This document shows, piece after piece, positions 35,341 to 43,766 of a stretch of DNA of 64,000 nucleotides. The notes below the pieces were generated by a model. It had not been told where the DNA came from. It made no database searches and saw only the letters and a program-made list of their open reading frames with translations. Each line of letters begins with the position of its first letter. Position 1 is the first letter of the stretch. Source of the DNA: Bacillaceae bacterium IKA-2 (GTDB taxonomy: Bacteria > Bacillota > Bacilli > Bacillales > Anaerobacillaceae); contig CP134492.1 of assembly GCA_031761875.1 (NCBI GenBank), positions 1,550,001 through 1,614,000 of the forward strand, in the 5' to 3' direction. A program made the translations under genes and the position numbers.

Positions 35341-37164
35341 ATGAAGAAAATAAAACAGATACTATTTGTGTTTATGGCTGTCGTTCTTGTATTGCCGTCA
35401 TTTTTAGTACCTGCTCCAAATGAGCAGGTGGCAGCGGAAGGTCCACCGGGTGAAATCGATTCTAAGGATGAGGTAGTTTATGCTACGCTAAGTCTTTCTG
35501 GAGAACGGCAAGAGATTTATATCGTTAACATTTTAAATGTGGTGAAAGAAGGAACGATCGTCGATTATGGGACGTATTCTAATCTTAAAAATTTAACTGA
35601 TCTATCGGAAATCGAACAAAAAGAAGATACGGTCGAGTTAACTGCAACAGAGGGTAAATTTTATTATCAAGGGAATAAGAATGACGCATTATTACCGTGG
35701 GATTTTACGATTTCTTATTTGTTAGATGGTAAGGAAATAAACCCAGAGGAACTTGCGGGAAAAGACGGGCATGTAGAAATACAAATACAAACGACTGCCA
35801 ATGAGAGTGTCGATAGCGTGTTTTTTGAAAACTATCTATTACAAATTTCGCTCAACCTGGACCCTGTAATCTTTAACAACATCGAGGCTTCCGGTGCAAT
35901 GATCGCAAACGCTGGTAAAAATAAGCAAGTAACTTTTACCGTTATGCCCGAGCAAGCGGGAGCGCTTAGTATTGAGGCTGATGTAGTGGATTTCGAGCTA
36001 CAAGGCATCGATATCGCTGCAGTTCCACAATCAATGTCGATTGATGCACCGGATATGGATGATTTGACTGGGGATATGAAGTCATTAACCGATGCGATCA
36101 AAGAGATTAGCGATGGTGTAGGAAAATTAAATAACGGTGTTTTCGAATTGAACGATGGTGTAGCGGACCTACGTAACGGTTCTGGACAATTCAAAAAAGG
36201 GATTTCTGATGTAGATGGAGCCTCCAGCGAACTTGTTGCTGCTTCGGTATTGATTGACGATGGCCTAGCGATGATGAGTAAATCTCTTAGCGAGAACTCA
36301 GATGAGATGGATTTAAGTGCGTTGATAGCACTTCCTGATGGACTTTCGCAATTAGCAGATGGACTCTATCAAACGGCAGCTGGATTAGCTAAACTAAACG
36401 AGAACTACGCTGTCGCATACAGCTCATTAAATGATGCAATGATGGCAATTCCTGACTATGAGATAACTAAAGAAGAGATAGAAGGTTTATATTTGAGCGG
36501 TGCAAATAATGATGTAGTTGATCAATTGGTTGAGACGTACACTGCTGCGCGCACTGCAAAAGGAACGTATTCCGCTGTAAAGGAAGCTTTTGCAGCAGTT
36601 GAACCAACGATTAATCAAGTTAATGGAGCGGTTACGGAAATAGCAAACACGATGGAATCGATGGCGACTGAGCTTGCGTCACAGCTAGCAAGTATGAATA
36701 CGGCAGACTCTATAGGAGCACTGCAAAAAGGATTGGCGACATTGTCCAGCAATTATAAAGAGTTTCACGCTGGTCTCGTAAGCTATACAAATGGTGTTGG
36801 TCAATTATCCAGTTCGTACAAGGACGTCCACGCTGGAATTGCGGGATTGTCAGGTGGAACAGGCGAATTAGCAGCTGGAGTAGATAGGCTTGACGACGGC
36901 ACAGATACATTATATCAATCTACTAAGGATCTGCCTGAACAAATGCAAGAGCAAGTCGACCAGATGATTGCTGATTATGATAAATCTGATTTCGAAGCAG
37001 TATCATTTGTCTCCACTGAAAACGAAAAAATAAACTCGGTACAATTTGTGATAAAAACAGACAGTATTAAAAAGCAAGAACAAGAATTTATTGAAGAGCA
37101 AGATAAAGAACAAAAGGGATTCTTGGATTTGTTGATGGATCTGTTTAAAGGATTATGGAACTGA
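35341..37164 (+). CDS. YhgE/Pip-like secreted heptad-repeat protein
   Basis: A 607-residue protein with an N-terminal signal/helix (IKQILFVFMAVVLVLPSFLV) and a long helical region. That region is built of Leu-x-x-Gly heptads, seen as KLNNGVFELNDGVADLRNGS (about 265-285) and again GTGELAAGVDRLDDGTDTLY (about 515-535), like the extracellular part of YhgE/Pip proteins. The usual five C-terminal membrane helices of YhgE are absent. The protein ends in a short amphipathic FLDLLMDLFKGLWN. It follows the MMPL gene by about 80 bases and probably works with it as an extracellular partner. Three ATGs in a row: 35341 has best spacing to AAGGAG. Confidence 0.82.
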   Translation: MKKIKQILFVFMAVVLVLPSFLVPAPNEQVAAEGPPGEIDSKDEVVYATLSLSGERQEIYIVNILNVVKEGTIVDYGTYSNLKNLTDLSEIEQKEDTVELTATEGKFYYQGNKNDALLPWDFTISYLLDGKEINPEELAGKDGHVEIQIQTTANESVDSVFFENYLLQISLNLDPVIFNNIEASGAMIANAGKNKQVTFTVMPEQAGALSIEADVVDFELQGIDIAAVPQSMSIDAPDMDDLTGDMKSLTDAIKEISDGVGKLNNGVFELNDGVADLRNGSGQFKKGISDVDGASSELVAASVLIDDGLAMMSKSLSENSDEMDLSALIALPDGLSQLADGLYQTAAGLAKLNENYAVAYSSLNDAMMAIPDYEITKEEIEGLYLSGANNDVVDQLVETYTAARTAKGTYSAVKEAFAAVEPTINQVNGAVTEIANTMESMATELASQLASMNTADSIGALQKGLATLSSNYKEFHAGLVSYTNGVGQLSSSYKDVHAGIAGLSGGTGELAAGVDRLDDGTDTLYQSTKDLPEQMQEQVDQMIADYDKSDFEAVSFVSTENEKINSVQFVIKTDSIKKQEQEFIEEQDKEQKGFLDLLMDLFKGLWN

Positions 37165-37227
37165 TAACTACCACAGCACCACAGCTAAAGCAGCGGGCTT
37201 TGCTGTTCGGAAAATCTGTAAGCGAAG

Positions 37228-37258
37228 GAGGAGTGCTATAGGCACTTCTCTTTTTTTT
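37228..37258 (+). terminator. Terminator after YhgE-like gene
   Basis: GGAGTGC-TATA-GGCACTTC-type hairpin followed by eight Ts. Confidence 0.75.
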
Positions 37259-37299
37259 GTGGGGAAATATAGGTGGAATCTAGATTTTAATTAAAGGAC

Positions 37300-38368
37300 T
37301 TCGGACAAGACAAGGAGAAAATAGCCTGAGCTAGTCTGAATGCAGGTCCTATTCGGACAGGACGAAGAGTGAAAAGCGTGATCATGTCCGAAGGCGTGCG
37401 TTGTTCGGACAGGACGAGGAGTGAAAAGCGTGATCGTGTCCGAAGGCGTGCGTTGTTCAGACAGGACGAGGAGTGAAAAGCGTGATCTTGTCCGAAGGAG
37501 TGCGTTGTTAGGACAGGACAAGGAGTGAAAAGCGTGATCCTGTCCGAAGGTGTACGTTGTTCGGACAGGACGAGGAGTGGAAAGCATGATCTTGTCCGAA
37601 GGAGTGCGTTGTTCGGACAGGACGAGGAGTGGAAAGCATGATCCTGTCCGAAGGTGTGCGTTGTTCGGACAGGGCAAAGAGCGAAAAGCGTGATCCTGTC
37701 CGAAGGTGTGCGTTGTTCGGACAGGACAAAGAGTGGAAAGCATGATCCTGTCCGAAGGTGTGCGTTGTTCGGACAGGACGAAGAGTGAAAAGCATGATCC
37801 TGTCCGAAGGTGTGCGTTGTTCGGACAGGACAAAGAGTGGAAAGCATGATCCTGTCCGAAGGAGTGCGTTGTTCGGACAGGACGAGGAGTGGAAAGCATG
37901 ATCATGTCCGAAGGCGTGCGTTGTTCGGACAAGACGAAGAGTGGAAAGCGTGATCTTGTCCGAAGGTGTGTGTTGTTCGGACAGGACGAAGAGAGAAAAG
38001 CGTGATCCTGTCCGAAGGTGTGCGTTGTTCAGACAGGACAAAGAGTGGAAAGCGTGATCCTGTCCGAAGGTGTGCGTTGTTCGGACAGGACGAGGAGTGG
38101 AAAGCATGATCCTGTCCGAAGGCGTGCGTTGTTCGGACAGGACGAGGAGTGGAAAGCATGATCCTGTCCGAAGGTGTGCGTTGTTCGGACAGGGCAAAGA
38201 GCGAAAAGCGTGATCCTGTCCGAAGGTGTGTGTTGTTCGGACAGGACGAAGAGAGAAAAGCGTGATCCTGTCCGAAGGTGTGCGTTGTTCAGACAGGACA
38301 AAGAGTGGAAAGCGTGATCCTGTCCGAAGGTGTGCGTTGTTCGGACAGGACGAGGAGTGGAAAGCGTG
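37300..38368. repeat. Tandem array of 52-bp hairpin units (about 20.5 copies)
   Basis: Units begin at 37352 and recur every 52 bases exactly to 38340, with a degenerate in-register unit at 37300. Each unit has arms TTCGGACAGGA and TCCTGTCCGAA (11 bp, 19-base spacer), then a linker GGTGTGCGTTG. A right arm can also pair with the next left arm across the 11-base linker. Units 13-15 (37976-) and 18-20 (38236-) match in order, showing a recent multi-unit duplication. 52 is not a multiple of three and one strand lacks stops in all frames, so the long leftward open frames here are artefacts. No unique spacers, so not a CRISPR. Confidence 0.95.
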
Positions 38369-38395
38369 TGACATTGTAAAACTCTAGACTTAAAC

Positions 38396-38450
38396 AAACT
38401 GGGGGCGTTACTTGAATAAGCAACAGTGACGCTTTTATTATTAAATGGGA
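38396..38450 (+). repeat. Cassette spacer element 1
   Basis: AAACTGGGGGCGTTACTTG ... CAACAGTGACGCTTTTATT: the CTAAC/AAACnGGGGGC motif followed by a strong stem and T run. It opens the small-gene array and doubles as a terminator. Confidence 0.65.
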
Positions 38451-38541
38451 AACATAATTGCACTGGTAAGCATGTCGCAGACATTGGAAAAAACGAAACT
38501 TCTACTCATTAAAACCGTATTAATGATAGGAGGTGTATCAG

Positions 38542-39006
38542 ATGAAGTGGACAATATTCCAGGTAATCACAGTAATTTTTCTTACTTTATTTATGTTTAT
38601 TATAGAAGAGTTGTCAGGTAATAGAAACATACAAACCTCAAATGGTGAATGGGTGGCAGTGTATCCAAGTTATTCGCTATTTATTGTATATTTATTCGTG
38701 ATAGGGTGCTTTTACTTACTTTTCTTATTTGAGGCAAAAAAATCTAAAAATGTTTATTCACATAAAATCTGGAAGCTGATGCCAATGTTATGTGTGGTTA
38801 TTGGTATAGTCTCTGCTATTTTCTTTATTATTGGTGGGATTGCTACTCCTCTTTTTGAATGGGTACAACAATGGAGATTTTTACTTTATTTGTTTTTTAT
38901 TTATTTTATGTTTTTAGTCTTTCTATTTATATTTTCAATTGAGCACAAACGGCATAGTTTCAAACAGTCAGTAGAGAAAACAGTACATATTTCATTTTTT
39001 GGATAA
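38542..39006 (+). CDS. Four-helix membrane protein in cassette array
   Basis: A 154-residue protein with four hydrophobic helices (about 5-20, 48-66, 80-100, 112-135), a polar loop after the first (SGNRNIQTSNGEWVAVYPS), and a basic, soluble C-terminus. ATG at 38542 has AGGAGGTG at ideal distance. Unrecognised. Like its neighbours it is a stand-alone gene with its own ribosome binding site, followed by a spacer element. Confidence 0.75.
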   Translation: MKWTIFQVITVIFLTLFMFIIEELSGNRNIQTSNGEWVAVYPSYSLFIVYLFVIGCFYLLFLFEAKKSKNVYSHKIWKLMPMLCVVIGIVSAIFFIIGGIATPLFEWVQQWRFLLYLFFIYFMFLVFLFIFSIEHKRHSFKQSVEKTVHISFFG

Positions 39007-39060
39007 CAGTTTTGTTTTTGGGAATATTCTTTTTTCTTCCTTAATGATAAGACTATTTTC

Positions 39061-39118
39061 ACTAACGGGGTTGCGATAGCGGAACAGATCTGTCGCATCT
39101 TCAACTTTTGAAGGCAGA
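39061..39118 (+). repeat. Cassette spacer element 2
   Basis: CTAACGGGGTTGCGATAG-CGGAACAGAT-CTGTCGC stem, then CTTCAACTTTTGAAGGCAG. Closely similar to the copies at 47090 and 51325. Confidence 0.65.
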
Positions 39119-39167
39119 ATTATTGAAGAAGAAAAGCTTATCGGTAACAAAGGGAGGAGAATAATCA

Positions 39168-39611
39168 ATGACAGAAAAAATTGAACTTATGACAATTGAT
39201 AATTTGGAACAGTCTATAGGATTGTATATGAAAGTTTTCAATAGTGAGCCTTGGAATGAAACTTGGAGTTATGATGTTGCCAAAGAAAGACTATCTGATT
39301 TAATAAATACCCCTAAATTTCTTGGTTATTCACTTTATATTGAAGGCAACTTAATTGGGTTTATTGCAGGAAACAACAAGAAATCTTATCAAGGGTTAAC
39401 ATATTATTTAGCAGAACTTTGTGTGAGCAATAAAATTCAAGGTAAAGGTTATGGGACTAAACTGCTTAATTTCTTGGAGAAAGAATTAAAACATAGAGGT
39501 ACTAAAAGTCTTTATCTTTTAACTTCCAATGGTGGACTTGCAGAAGCGTTTTATAAAAAGAATGGTTATCAAATAAACGATAATAGGTTAGTTATAAAGA
39601 AGAATTTATAA
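39168..39611 (+). CDS. GNAT-family N-acetyltransferase
   Basis: A 147-residue acetyl-CoA-dependent transferase with the GNAT fold. Motif A is LAELCVSNKIQGKGYGTKLL (the Q/RxxGxG/A acetyl-CoA loop), and motif B is SLYLLTSNGGLAEAFYKKNGY. The acceptor is unknown. ATG follows AAGGGAGGAG. GNAT genes are frequent cargo of gene-cassette arrays; this is one of two in the array. Confidence 0.9.
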   Translation: MTEKIELMTIDNLEQSIGLYMKVFNSEPWNETWSYDVAKERLSDLINTPKFLGYSLYIEGNLIGFIAGNNKKSYQGLTYYLAELCVSNKIQGKGYGTKLLNFLEKELKHRGTKSLYLLTSNGGLAEAFYKKNGYQINDNRLVIKKNL

Positions 39612-39626
39612 AAGATGCTTACTTCA

Positions 39627-39681
39627 CTAACCGGTAGCGTTTCTTCCATAGGCGGAGACGTTTTTTTACTAACTGGCATTT
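39627..39681 (+). repeat. Cassette spacer element 3
   Basis: CTAACCGGTAGCGTTTCTTC ... GGAGACGTTTTTTTACTAACTGGCA: hairpin flanked by two CTAAC motifs, with a T run. Confidence 0.55.
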
Positions 39682-39740
39682 TAGTAGAACGGGGGTTTGT
39701 TAATTCGTGGTAAAATAATACAAAAAAAGAGGGTGACGTT

Positions 39741-40016
39741 TTGAAAGTTAAAGATTATGGTTTATCAATTATTTTAAATGCATTTTTAGCTTATTTATGG
39801 ATACTTTTTATCAACCATATTGTTAATCTTGTTAACTCAATGAACAATTCATTTATCGTTGGAGCACTACTAATTGGTGTTGGAAGTGCTTTATTTTTTG
39901 AGATTGTTGGAAGGGTAACACCATTTAGTCAATACAAATTTCCACATCCACTAAAACTCACAGGTGTTGCCTCTTTTGTTTTAGTAGTAGCAGTTCACTT
40001 TTTGGGGTGGATTTAA
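39741..40016 (+). CDS. Small membrane protein in cassette array
   Basis: A 91-residue protein with three hydrophobic helices (about 8-24, 36-54, 70-88) joined by short loops, one of them VGRVTPFSQYKFPHPLKLTG. Start is TTG at 39741 after GAGGGTGA. Function unknown; no motif recognised. Confidence 0.7.
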   Translation: MKVKDYGLSIILNAFLAYLWILFINHIVNLVNSMNNSFIVGALLIGVGSALFFEIVGRVTPFSQYKFPHPLKLTGVASFVLVVAVHFLGWI

Positions 40017-40066
40017 TCTAGTTTAGCAAAAGTGAAAACTGGCAGCCGTTGTGAACTACTATTTTC

Positions 40067-40215
40067 ACTAACGGAGGCTTTACTAAAACAGCGATAATGC
40101 TTTCTCTTACTCCGATGAATGCTTTGAATATCCTGCTTCATCGCAAGGATATTATATTAATTCTAATAAATGCAAACGTAAGCGTTTCTTCAAAGTTGAA
40201 GGAATGCTTTTTCCA
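40067..40215 (+). repeat. Cassette spacer element 4 (double)
   Basis: CTAACGGAGGCTTTACTAAAACAGCGATAATGCTTTCTC at 40067 is nearly identical over 33 bases to 43059-43092. A second, diverged unit AGCGTTTCTTCAAAGTTGAAGGAATGC follows at about 40180 and resembles the element at 50904. Confidence 0.65.
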
Positions 40216-40322
40216 TTGAACCCAAATAAAGTAATTTAATGTTAATATTAAAATAGATGGGTCTTTAAGGAACGCGGCAGTTTATTTGAAGAAGAAATTA
40301 CTTGGAATAAGGGAGGGGAAAT

Positions 40323-40670
40323 ATGACAATATCAAAATGTAATGAATGTAAACATCAATTTGAATGGAAAAAAATTTATAAATCTCTATGGTTTAATAAA
40401 CCACAGAGAAGAATTATTCAATGCAGTAATTGTGGAACCCAGCACGACCTATGTCCACGTTCAAGGTTTATTTCTTTAGTTCTTCTTATACCAATGTTGT
40501 TATTAGTTATGGTTTTAGATAATGTTTTTTTGAACTTATTCCCATTTTCTTTTACTTATATTTTTATAGGTTCATTGTTTATCATCATTTTCACTTTTCT
40601 AATTACATTATTTCTACCTTACTTAGTTAAACACAAAAAAATAAATATGAATTATTTAAAGAAACCTTGA
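40323..40670 (+). CDS. Zinc-ribbon membrane protein (CXXC-spacer-CXXC type)
   Basis: A 115-residue protein. A cytoplasmic N-terminal ribbon has CNEC (residue 6) and CSNC (residue 34), separated by a basic/aromatic stretch FEWKKIYKSLWFNKPQRR. Two hydrophobic helices (about 50-67 and 75-98) and a basic tail follow. It resembles the TIGR04104 'CXXC-20-CXXC' family of Bacillus. ATG follows AGGGAGGGGA. Function unknown. Confidence 0.8.
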   Translation: MTISKCNECKHQFEWKKIYKSLWFNKPQRRIIQCSNCGTQHDLCPRSRFISLVLLIPMLLLVMVLDNVFLNLFPFSFTYIFIGSLFIIIFTFLITLFLPYLVKHKKINMNYLKKP

Positions 40671-40752
40671 GGATAATCTCTTATTAAAGTAACCCCCAAA
40701 ATTGTTTAATTAGCAGGCATAGCTCCCAGAGTAAAATTAAAAAGGGGAAAGA

Positions 40753-41178
40753 ATGATGAAGACTGTTGTTAAGGCTAATATTGAAGATTTAGACAAAATA
40801 GTAAGCAGAGATAGTGAGGTCATTGGCAACACAAGCAGACTAAGCTATTTTGAGAAATCCATTGAGCTTGGACATTGTATAATTGCAAAAGAAGATGATG
40901 ATATAGTAGGATTTTTAATTTATGATACAAATTTCTTTGAATGTGCTTTTATATCACTTGTTATCATTTCACCATCTAACAGACGAAAAGGGTTTGCAAG
41001 TTTATTATTGGACTATATGATGAGTAAATCTCCCACTACTAAAGTCTTTTCTTCTACTAATCGCTCTAACATTAGTATGCAGAGAGTATTTGATTCGAAT
41101 GGTTTTATGCAGAGCGGGATAGTTGAAAACTTAGATGAGGGAGACCCAGAAATTATTTACTTTAAATCTAAATATTAA
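40753..41178 (+). CDS. GNAT-family N-acetyltransferase
   Basis: A 141-residue GNAT protein. Acetyl-CoA site is in FISLVIISPSNRRKGFASLLLDYM (R-R-K-G-F-A in place of Q-G-x-G-x-A), followed by TKVFSSTNRSNISMQRVFDS. C-terminal GFMQSGIVENLDEGDPEIIYF is typical of this subgroup. ATG follows AAAGGGGAAAG; a second ATG is the next codon. Acceptor unknown. Confidence 0.9.
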   Translation: MMKTVVKANIEDLDKIVSRDSEVIGNTSRLSYFEKSIELGHCIIAKEDDDIVGFLIYDTNFFECAFISLVIISPSNRRKGFASLLLDYMMSKSPTTKVFSSTNRSNISMQRVFDSNGFMQSGIVENLDEGDPEIIYFKSKY

Positions 41179-41329
41179 TTCTTTAACTAAAGGGGTGCTT
41201 ATCTTGAAAAAGGAATATCACTCCTTGTTAAGTAACTGTCAGTATACTTGAACAAGCGTGTGATTTAATTAGTGAAAAATGAAACTTTTAAAAAAATTGA
41301 ACGTATCTGATATAAAAGGAGAGGATTAT

Positions 41330-41767
41330 ATGTATCGAATATTATTTATTTTTACACTAATTTTAACAATAACAGTAGGTTGTCAGGCAAATAATGAAAA
41401 TTCATCAAACACTCCAGCAGAAGCGTTAGAAAGAATACATTTAGATGAAAGTTATGCTGAAGTAAAGGAAGTTTATGAAACAATTGAAATTGACGAAGAT
41501 AGAGTTATTAGTGTCTATAAAGGAACTATGAATAACATTGAGGAAATATTCGTAGCAAATATTGAAAAAATGGATGGTAAATGGTTAGTTACTGATGCTA
41601 TAAATATAGGTATGCCTATTGCTGATAATCTTAACCAGGGTTCAGGTGGTTCAGGTACTGAAAAATTCGAAGCAGGGTACATAGATGAAAAGTCAGTATT
41701 GGACGAAGAAATTAAAATAATTGAATTGAATGATAGTAATTATAAGATTTGGATTGATGTGTTTTAA
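41330..41767 (+). CDS. Lipoprotein in cassette array
   Basis: A 145-residue lipoprotein with a signal peptide MYRILFIFTLILTITVGC; the lipobox is TVGC. The mature part is acidic with a Ser/Asn linker and a DUF4878-like alpha/beta domain (DRVISVYKGTMNNIEEIFVA ... GKWLVTDAINIG). ATG at 41330 follows AAAGGAGAGG; earlier in-frame ATGs at 41279 lack a site and would hide the signal. Function unknown. Confidence 0.78.
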   Translation: MYRILFIFTLILTITVGCQANNENSSNTPAEALERIHLDESYAEVKEVYETIEIDEDRVISVYKGTMNNIEEIFVANIEKMDGKWLVTDAINIGMPIADNLNQGSGGSGTEKFEAGYIDEKSVLDEEIKIIELNDSNYKIWIDVF

Positions 41768-41789
41768 TTTCATTATTAATCTTTATTTC

Positions 41790-41850
41790 GCTAACGTGGG
41801 GCTTTACTTTAGGTAGGAAGTAGGCTTTCTCTATTGAAATAGTTGGCAGG
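41790..41850 (+). repeat. Cassette spacer element 5
   Basis: GCTAACGTGGGGCTTTACTTTAGG ... GGCTTTCTCTATTGAAATAGTTGGCAGG: both the CTAAC-GGGGC opening and the TTGAA-TGGCAG ending of the family. Confidence 0.65.
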
Positions 41851-41922
41851 TTAATGAAGTAAGAGAAGAAAAGATTTTGATAATATGAGAATACTTTTTT
41901 TACTTTAGGTAGGGGTGAATTG

Positions 41923-42168
41923 ATGAATTTAGATGTGGAAAGTCAGAAAAATCTTAATGAAGTAATTCGTATTTTTGGTTGCATTATTATGGTTTCTTCC
42001 CTTTTCTGGATAATACATCCCCTGATTGTCAATCACATTCCTAATTGGACAATAGGGCTGGTCGTCATCATAATTACTTGGTTTGTAAAAATATTAGACA
42101 GAAAATTATCGCTAAAACGAATATATTCATTTAATGTATTATTGATATTAATTTGTGTTCTATTTTAA
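41923..42168 (+). CDS. Small membrane protein in cassette array
   Basis: An 81-residue protein with three hydrophobic segments (about 16-31, 37-53, 63-80) and an acidic N-terminus MNLDVESQKNLNEVIRI. ATG at 41923 follows AGGGGTGAA. Function unknown. Confidence 0.68.
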   Translation: MNLDVESQKNLNEVIRIFGCIIMVSSLFWIIHPLIVNHIPNWTIGLVVIIITWFVKILDRKLSLKRIYSFNVLLILICVLF

Positions 42169-42199
42169 AGCCTTTAATTTTCTAACCCACTTCTTGATT

Positions 42200-42260
42200 A
42201 AGCTAATGTGGGCTTTACGGGACAGCGCAAATGCCTATCTCATATTCAAGTAAAGTGGCA
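42200..42260 (+). repeat. Cassette spacer element 6
   Basis: GCTAATGTGGGCTTTACGGGACAGCGCAAATGC ... TATTCAAGTAAAGTGGCAGG. CTTTAC pairs with GTAAAG as in the other copies. Confidence 0.65.
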
Positions 42261-42317
42261 GGATAGTAGCAAAAAAAAGTTTTAGATTAGACGATAATTA
42301 GGTGAGGGGAAATTAAT

Positions 42318-42584
42318 ATGGTAGAGAAGGCTAATACAAATAGAAAGGCAGTGGAAGCTTTAACTCTTGGTATTCTTTCAATATTTATACCTGTGGTAGG
42401 AATATTACTTGGTATTATTGGAATTACCTTTTCAGTAATCGCAAAGAAAGAAATTGAGAAAACAAATGAGGATGGAAGAAGCTTTGCGACATCGGGAATG
42501 ATTTGCAGCTTAGTTGGGATTAGTATCCAGCTCTTCTTTGTTGTACTAGGTATCGTTTCGTTTTACTCGGGACCGATTGCATAG
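42318..42584 (+). CDS. DUF4190 membrane protein
   Basis: An 88-residue protein of the DUF4190 type: a polar start with NRKAVEALTLGILSIF, a first helix, a short loop ending AKKEIEKTNEDGRSFATSGM, and a second helix. These occur widely in Gram-positives with unknown function. ATG follows AGGTGAGGGGA. Confidence 0.85.
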   Translation: MVEKANTNRKAVEALTLGILSIFIPVVGILLGIIGITFSVIAKKEIEKTNEDGRSFATSGMICSLVGISIQLFFVVLGIVSFYSGPIA

Positions 42585-42599
42585 TCTTATTCAAGTACC

Positions 42600-42656
42600 G
42601 GGTGAGTTGAGTTACTGGAACAGCCTGGTGCTTTTTCTATTGAAGTAAATGGCAGT
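42600..42656 (+). repeat. Cassette spacer element 7
   Basis: GAGTTACTGGAACAGCCTGGTGCTTTTTCTATTGAAGTAAATGGCAG. Inner stem TTACT...AGTAA and the TGGCAG end are kept; the opening motif is diverged. Confidence 0.6.
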
Positions 42657-42714
42657 TTACTTGTAAAAGTGGTATCCAGATTTGTAGGTCAAATTAAGGA
42701 GGAGGGGGTATTAC

Positions 42715-42980
42715 ATGGAAAATACCTTACAATATAAAAATGTTAAATCTTATATCAAGATATTATTGTTAGTCTTAACAATTTTATCATCAAGCTTTGT
42801 AGTCTGGGCAGGCTTTACTGACAGAAAGTCTATATTCCCGTTCTTATTAACCCTAACACTGTTTCTCTCTATAAGTAATTTACAACTTATTAATGAAAAT
42901 TCAAAAAGAAAGAAGTTGTATAGGGGTTTATTATGTCAGGCCTGTCAGTTGTATTAGCATTAGCAAACTTAATTTTTGGA
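42715..42980 (+). pseudogene. Small membrane protein with probable frameshift near its C-terminus
   Basis: The frame from ATG 42715 (SD AGGAGGGGG) gives an 80-residue two-helix protein ending oddly in YRGLLCQACQLY. A shift of one frame at about 42928 continues as MSGLSVVLALANLIFG, a proper third helix, stopping at about 42980. The hydrophobic continuation suggests an original protein of about 90 residues and a recent one- or two-base indel in the GTTTATTATG stretch. Function unknown. A longer open frame across 42893-43249 is an artefact. Confidence 0.6.
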
Positions 42981-43050
42981 TAATAATGTCTTGGAACGTA
43001 GTTACTGAAAACCTTGATATATTCCCTAAGTTTCAAATTAACTTTATGCT

Positions 43051-43110
43051 GCTAACTGGGGGCTTTACTGGAACAGCGATAATGCTTTCTCTTGTTCAAG
43101 TAACTGGAAG
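43051..43110 (+). repeat. Cassette spacer element 8 (best-preserved copy)
   Basis: GCTAACTGGGGGCTTTACTG, then GAACAGCGATAATGC, then TTGTTCAAGTAACTGGAAG. TTACTGGAACA pairs with TGTTCAAGTAA (one mismatch), and AGCGATAATGCT is self-complementary, giving a large imperfect hairpin bounded by TAACTGG on both sides. Confidence 0.7.
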
Positions 43111-43166
43111 AATAGTGAAAGAGGAAAAAGTTCCTATTATAATTCAGAATTTAGGAGAGTGGAAAA

Positions 43167-43766
43167 TTGGTACGTTTGTTTATTTATATAATGGTAGTAA
43201 TTTTATCATCTTCAGTAATAGGTTGTGTCCAAGGAAATCGAGATATTAACGAAGAACAAGATAAAGAAAATCCTATCGAAGAACAAAATAAAGAAAATCC
43301 TATTTCGGTTGAAGAAGAAAAAAGCAATAAAGTAATGGAGTTTTCTTATATTGAGGCATTACCAGAAGAACGAATTAAGGAATATGAACTATTTGCAAAT
43401 GAAAAAGATAGCAGTCACTTAGAAAACTTTTCTCCTGAACAAATTGTATTAGTATATATTCATTCTGCAATAATTGATGATATTGAAGGTATTTATACCA
43501 TTACTAATAATGATGGCACTTTGCCTGAATTTGAAGTTTTTAAAACAGAATATTATAAAAGTCATTATATGTACCAAGACCTTGATTTAGCATTACGTTT
43601 TCGATATTACCATACAATTGAAACTCAAGAAGAAAATGAAGACATCCAATTAGTAACCATGAAAGTAAGCATAGGTACATTTACGGACTCAGTGATGTTT
43701 AAGCTTGAAAAGGATAATAACGTTTGGAAAATGGAGATTTATCCATTTATTTTACAAAATCAATAA
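43167..43766 (+). CDS. Lipoprotein in cassette array
   Basis: A 199-residue lipoprotein with a signal MVRLFIYIMVVILSSSVIGC (lipobox VIGC). An acidic linker repeats EEQDKENPI / EEQNKENPI. A globular domain follows (about residues 70-199), ending DNNVWKMEIYPFILQNQ and resembling NTF2-like or DUF4878 lipoproteins. Start is TTG at 43167 after GGAGAGTGG. Last gene before the group II intron. Confidence 0.75.
   Translation: MVRLFIYIMVVILSSSVIGCVQGNRDINEEQDKENPIEEQNKENPISVEEEKSNKVMEFSYIEALPEERIKEYELFANEKDSSHLENFSPEQIVLVYIHSAIIDDIEGIYTITNNDGTLPEFEVFKTEYYKSHYMYQDLDLALRFRYYHTIETQEENEDIQLVTMKVSIGTFTDSVMFKLEKDNNVWKMEIYPFILQNQ

Noticed and set aside
37300-38368. CRISPR array
   Set aside because: Units are continuous 52-bp copies with no unique spacers between constant repeats, and no cas genes occur in the window.
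37287-38484. Several long overlapping leftward ORFs (150-290 codons) rich in Cys, Pro and Ser
   Set aside because: They are reading frames through the 52-bp tandem array. Because 52 is not divisible by three and the unit lacks stops on that strand, all three frames stay open.
42893-43249. 118-codon rightward ORF
   Set aside because: It crosses a cassette spacer element and the start of the next lipoprotein gene, with no ribosome binding site.
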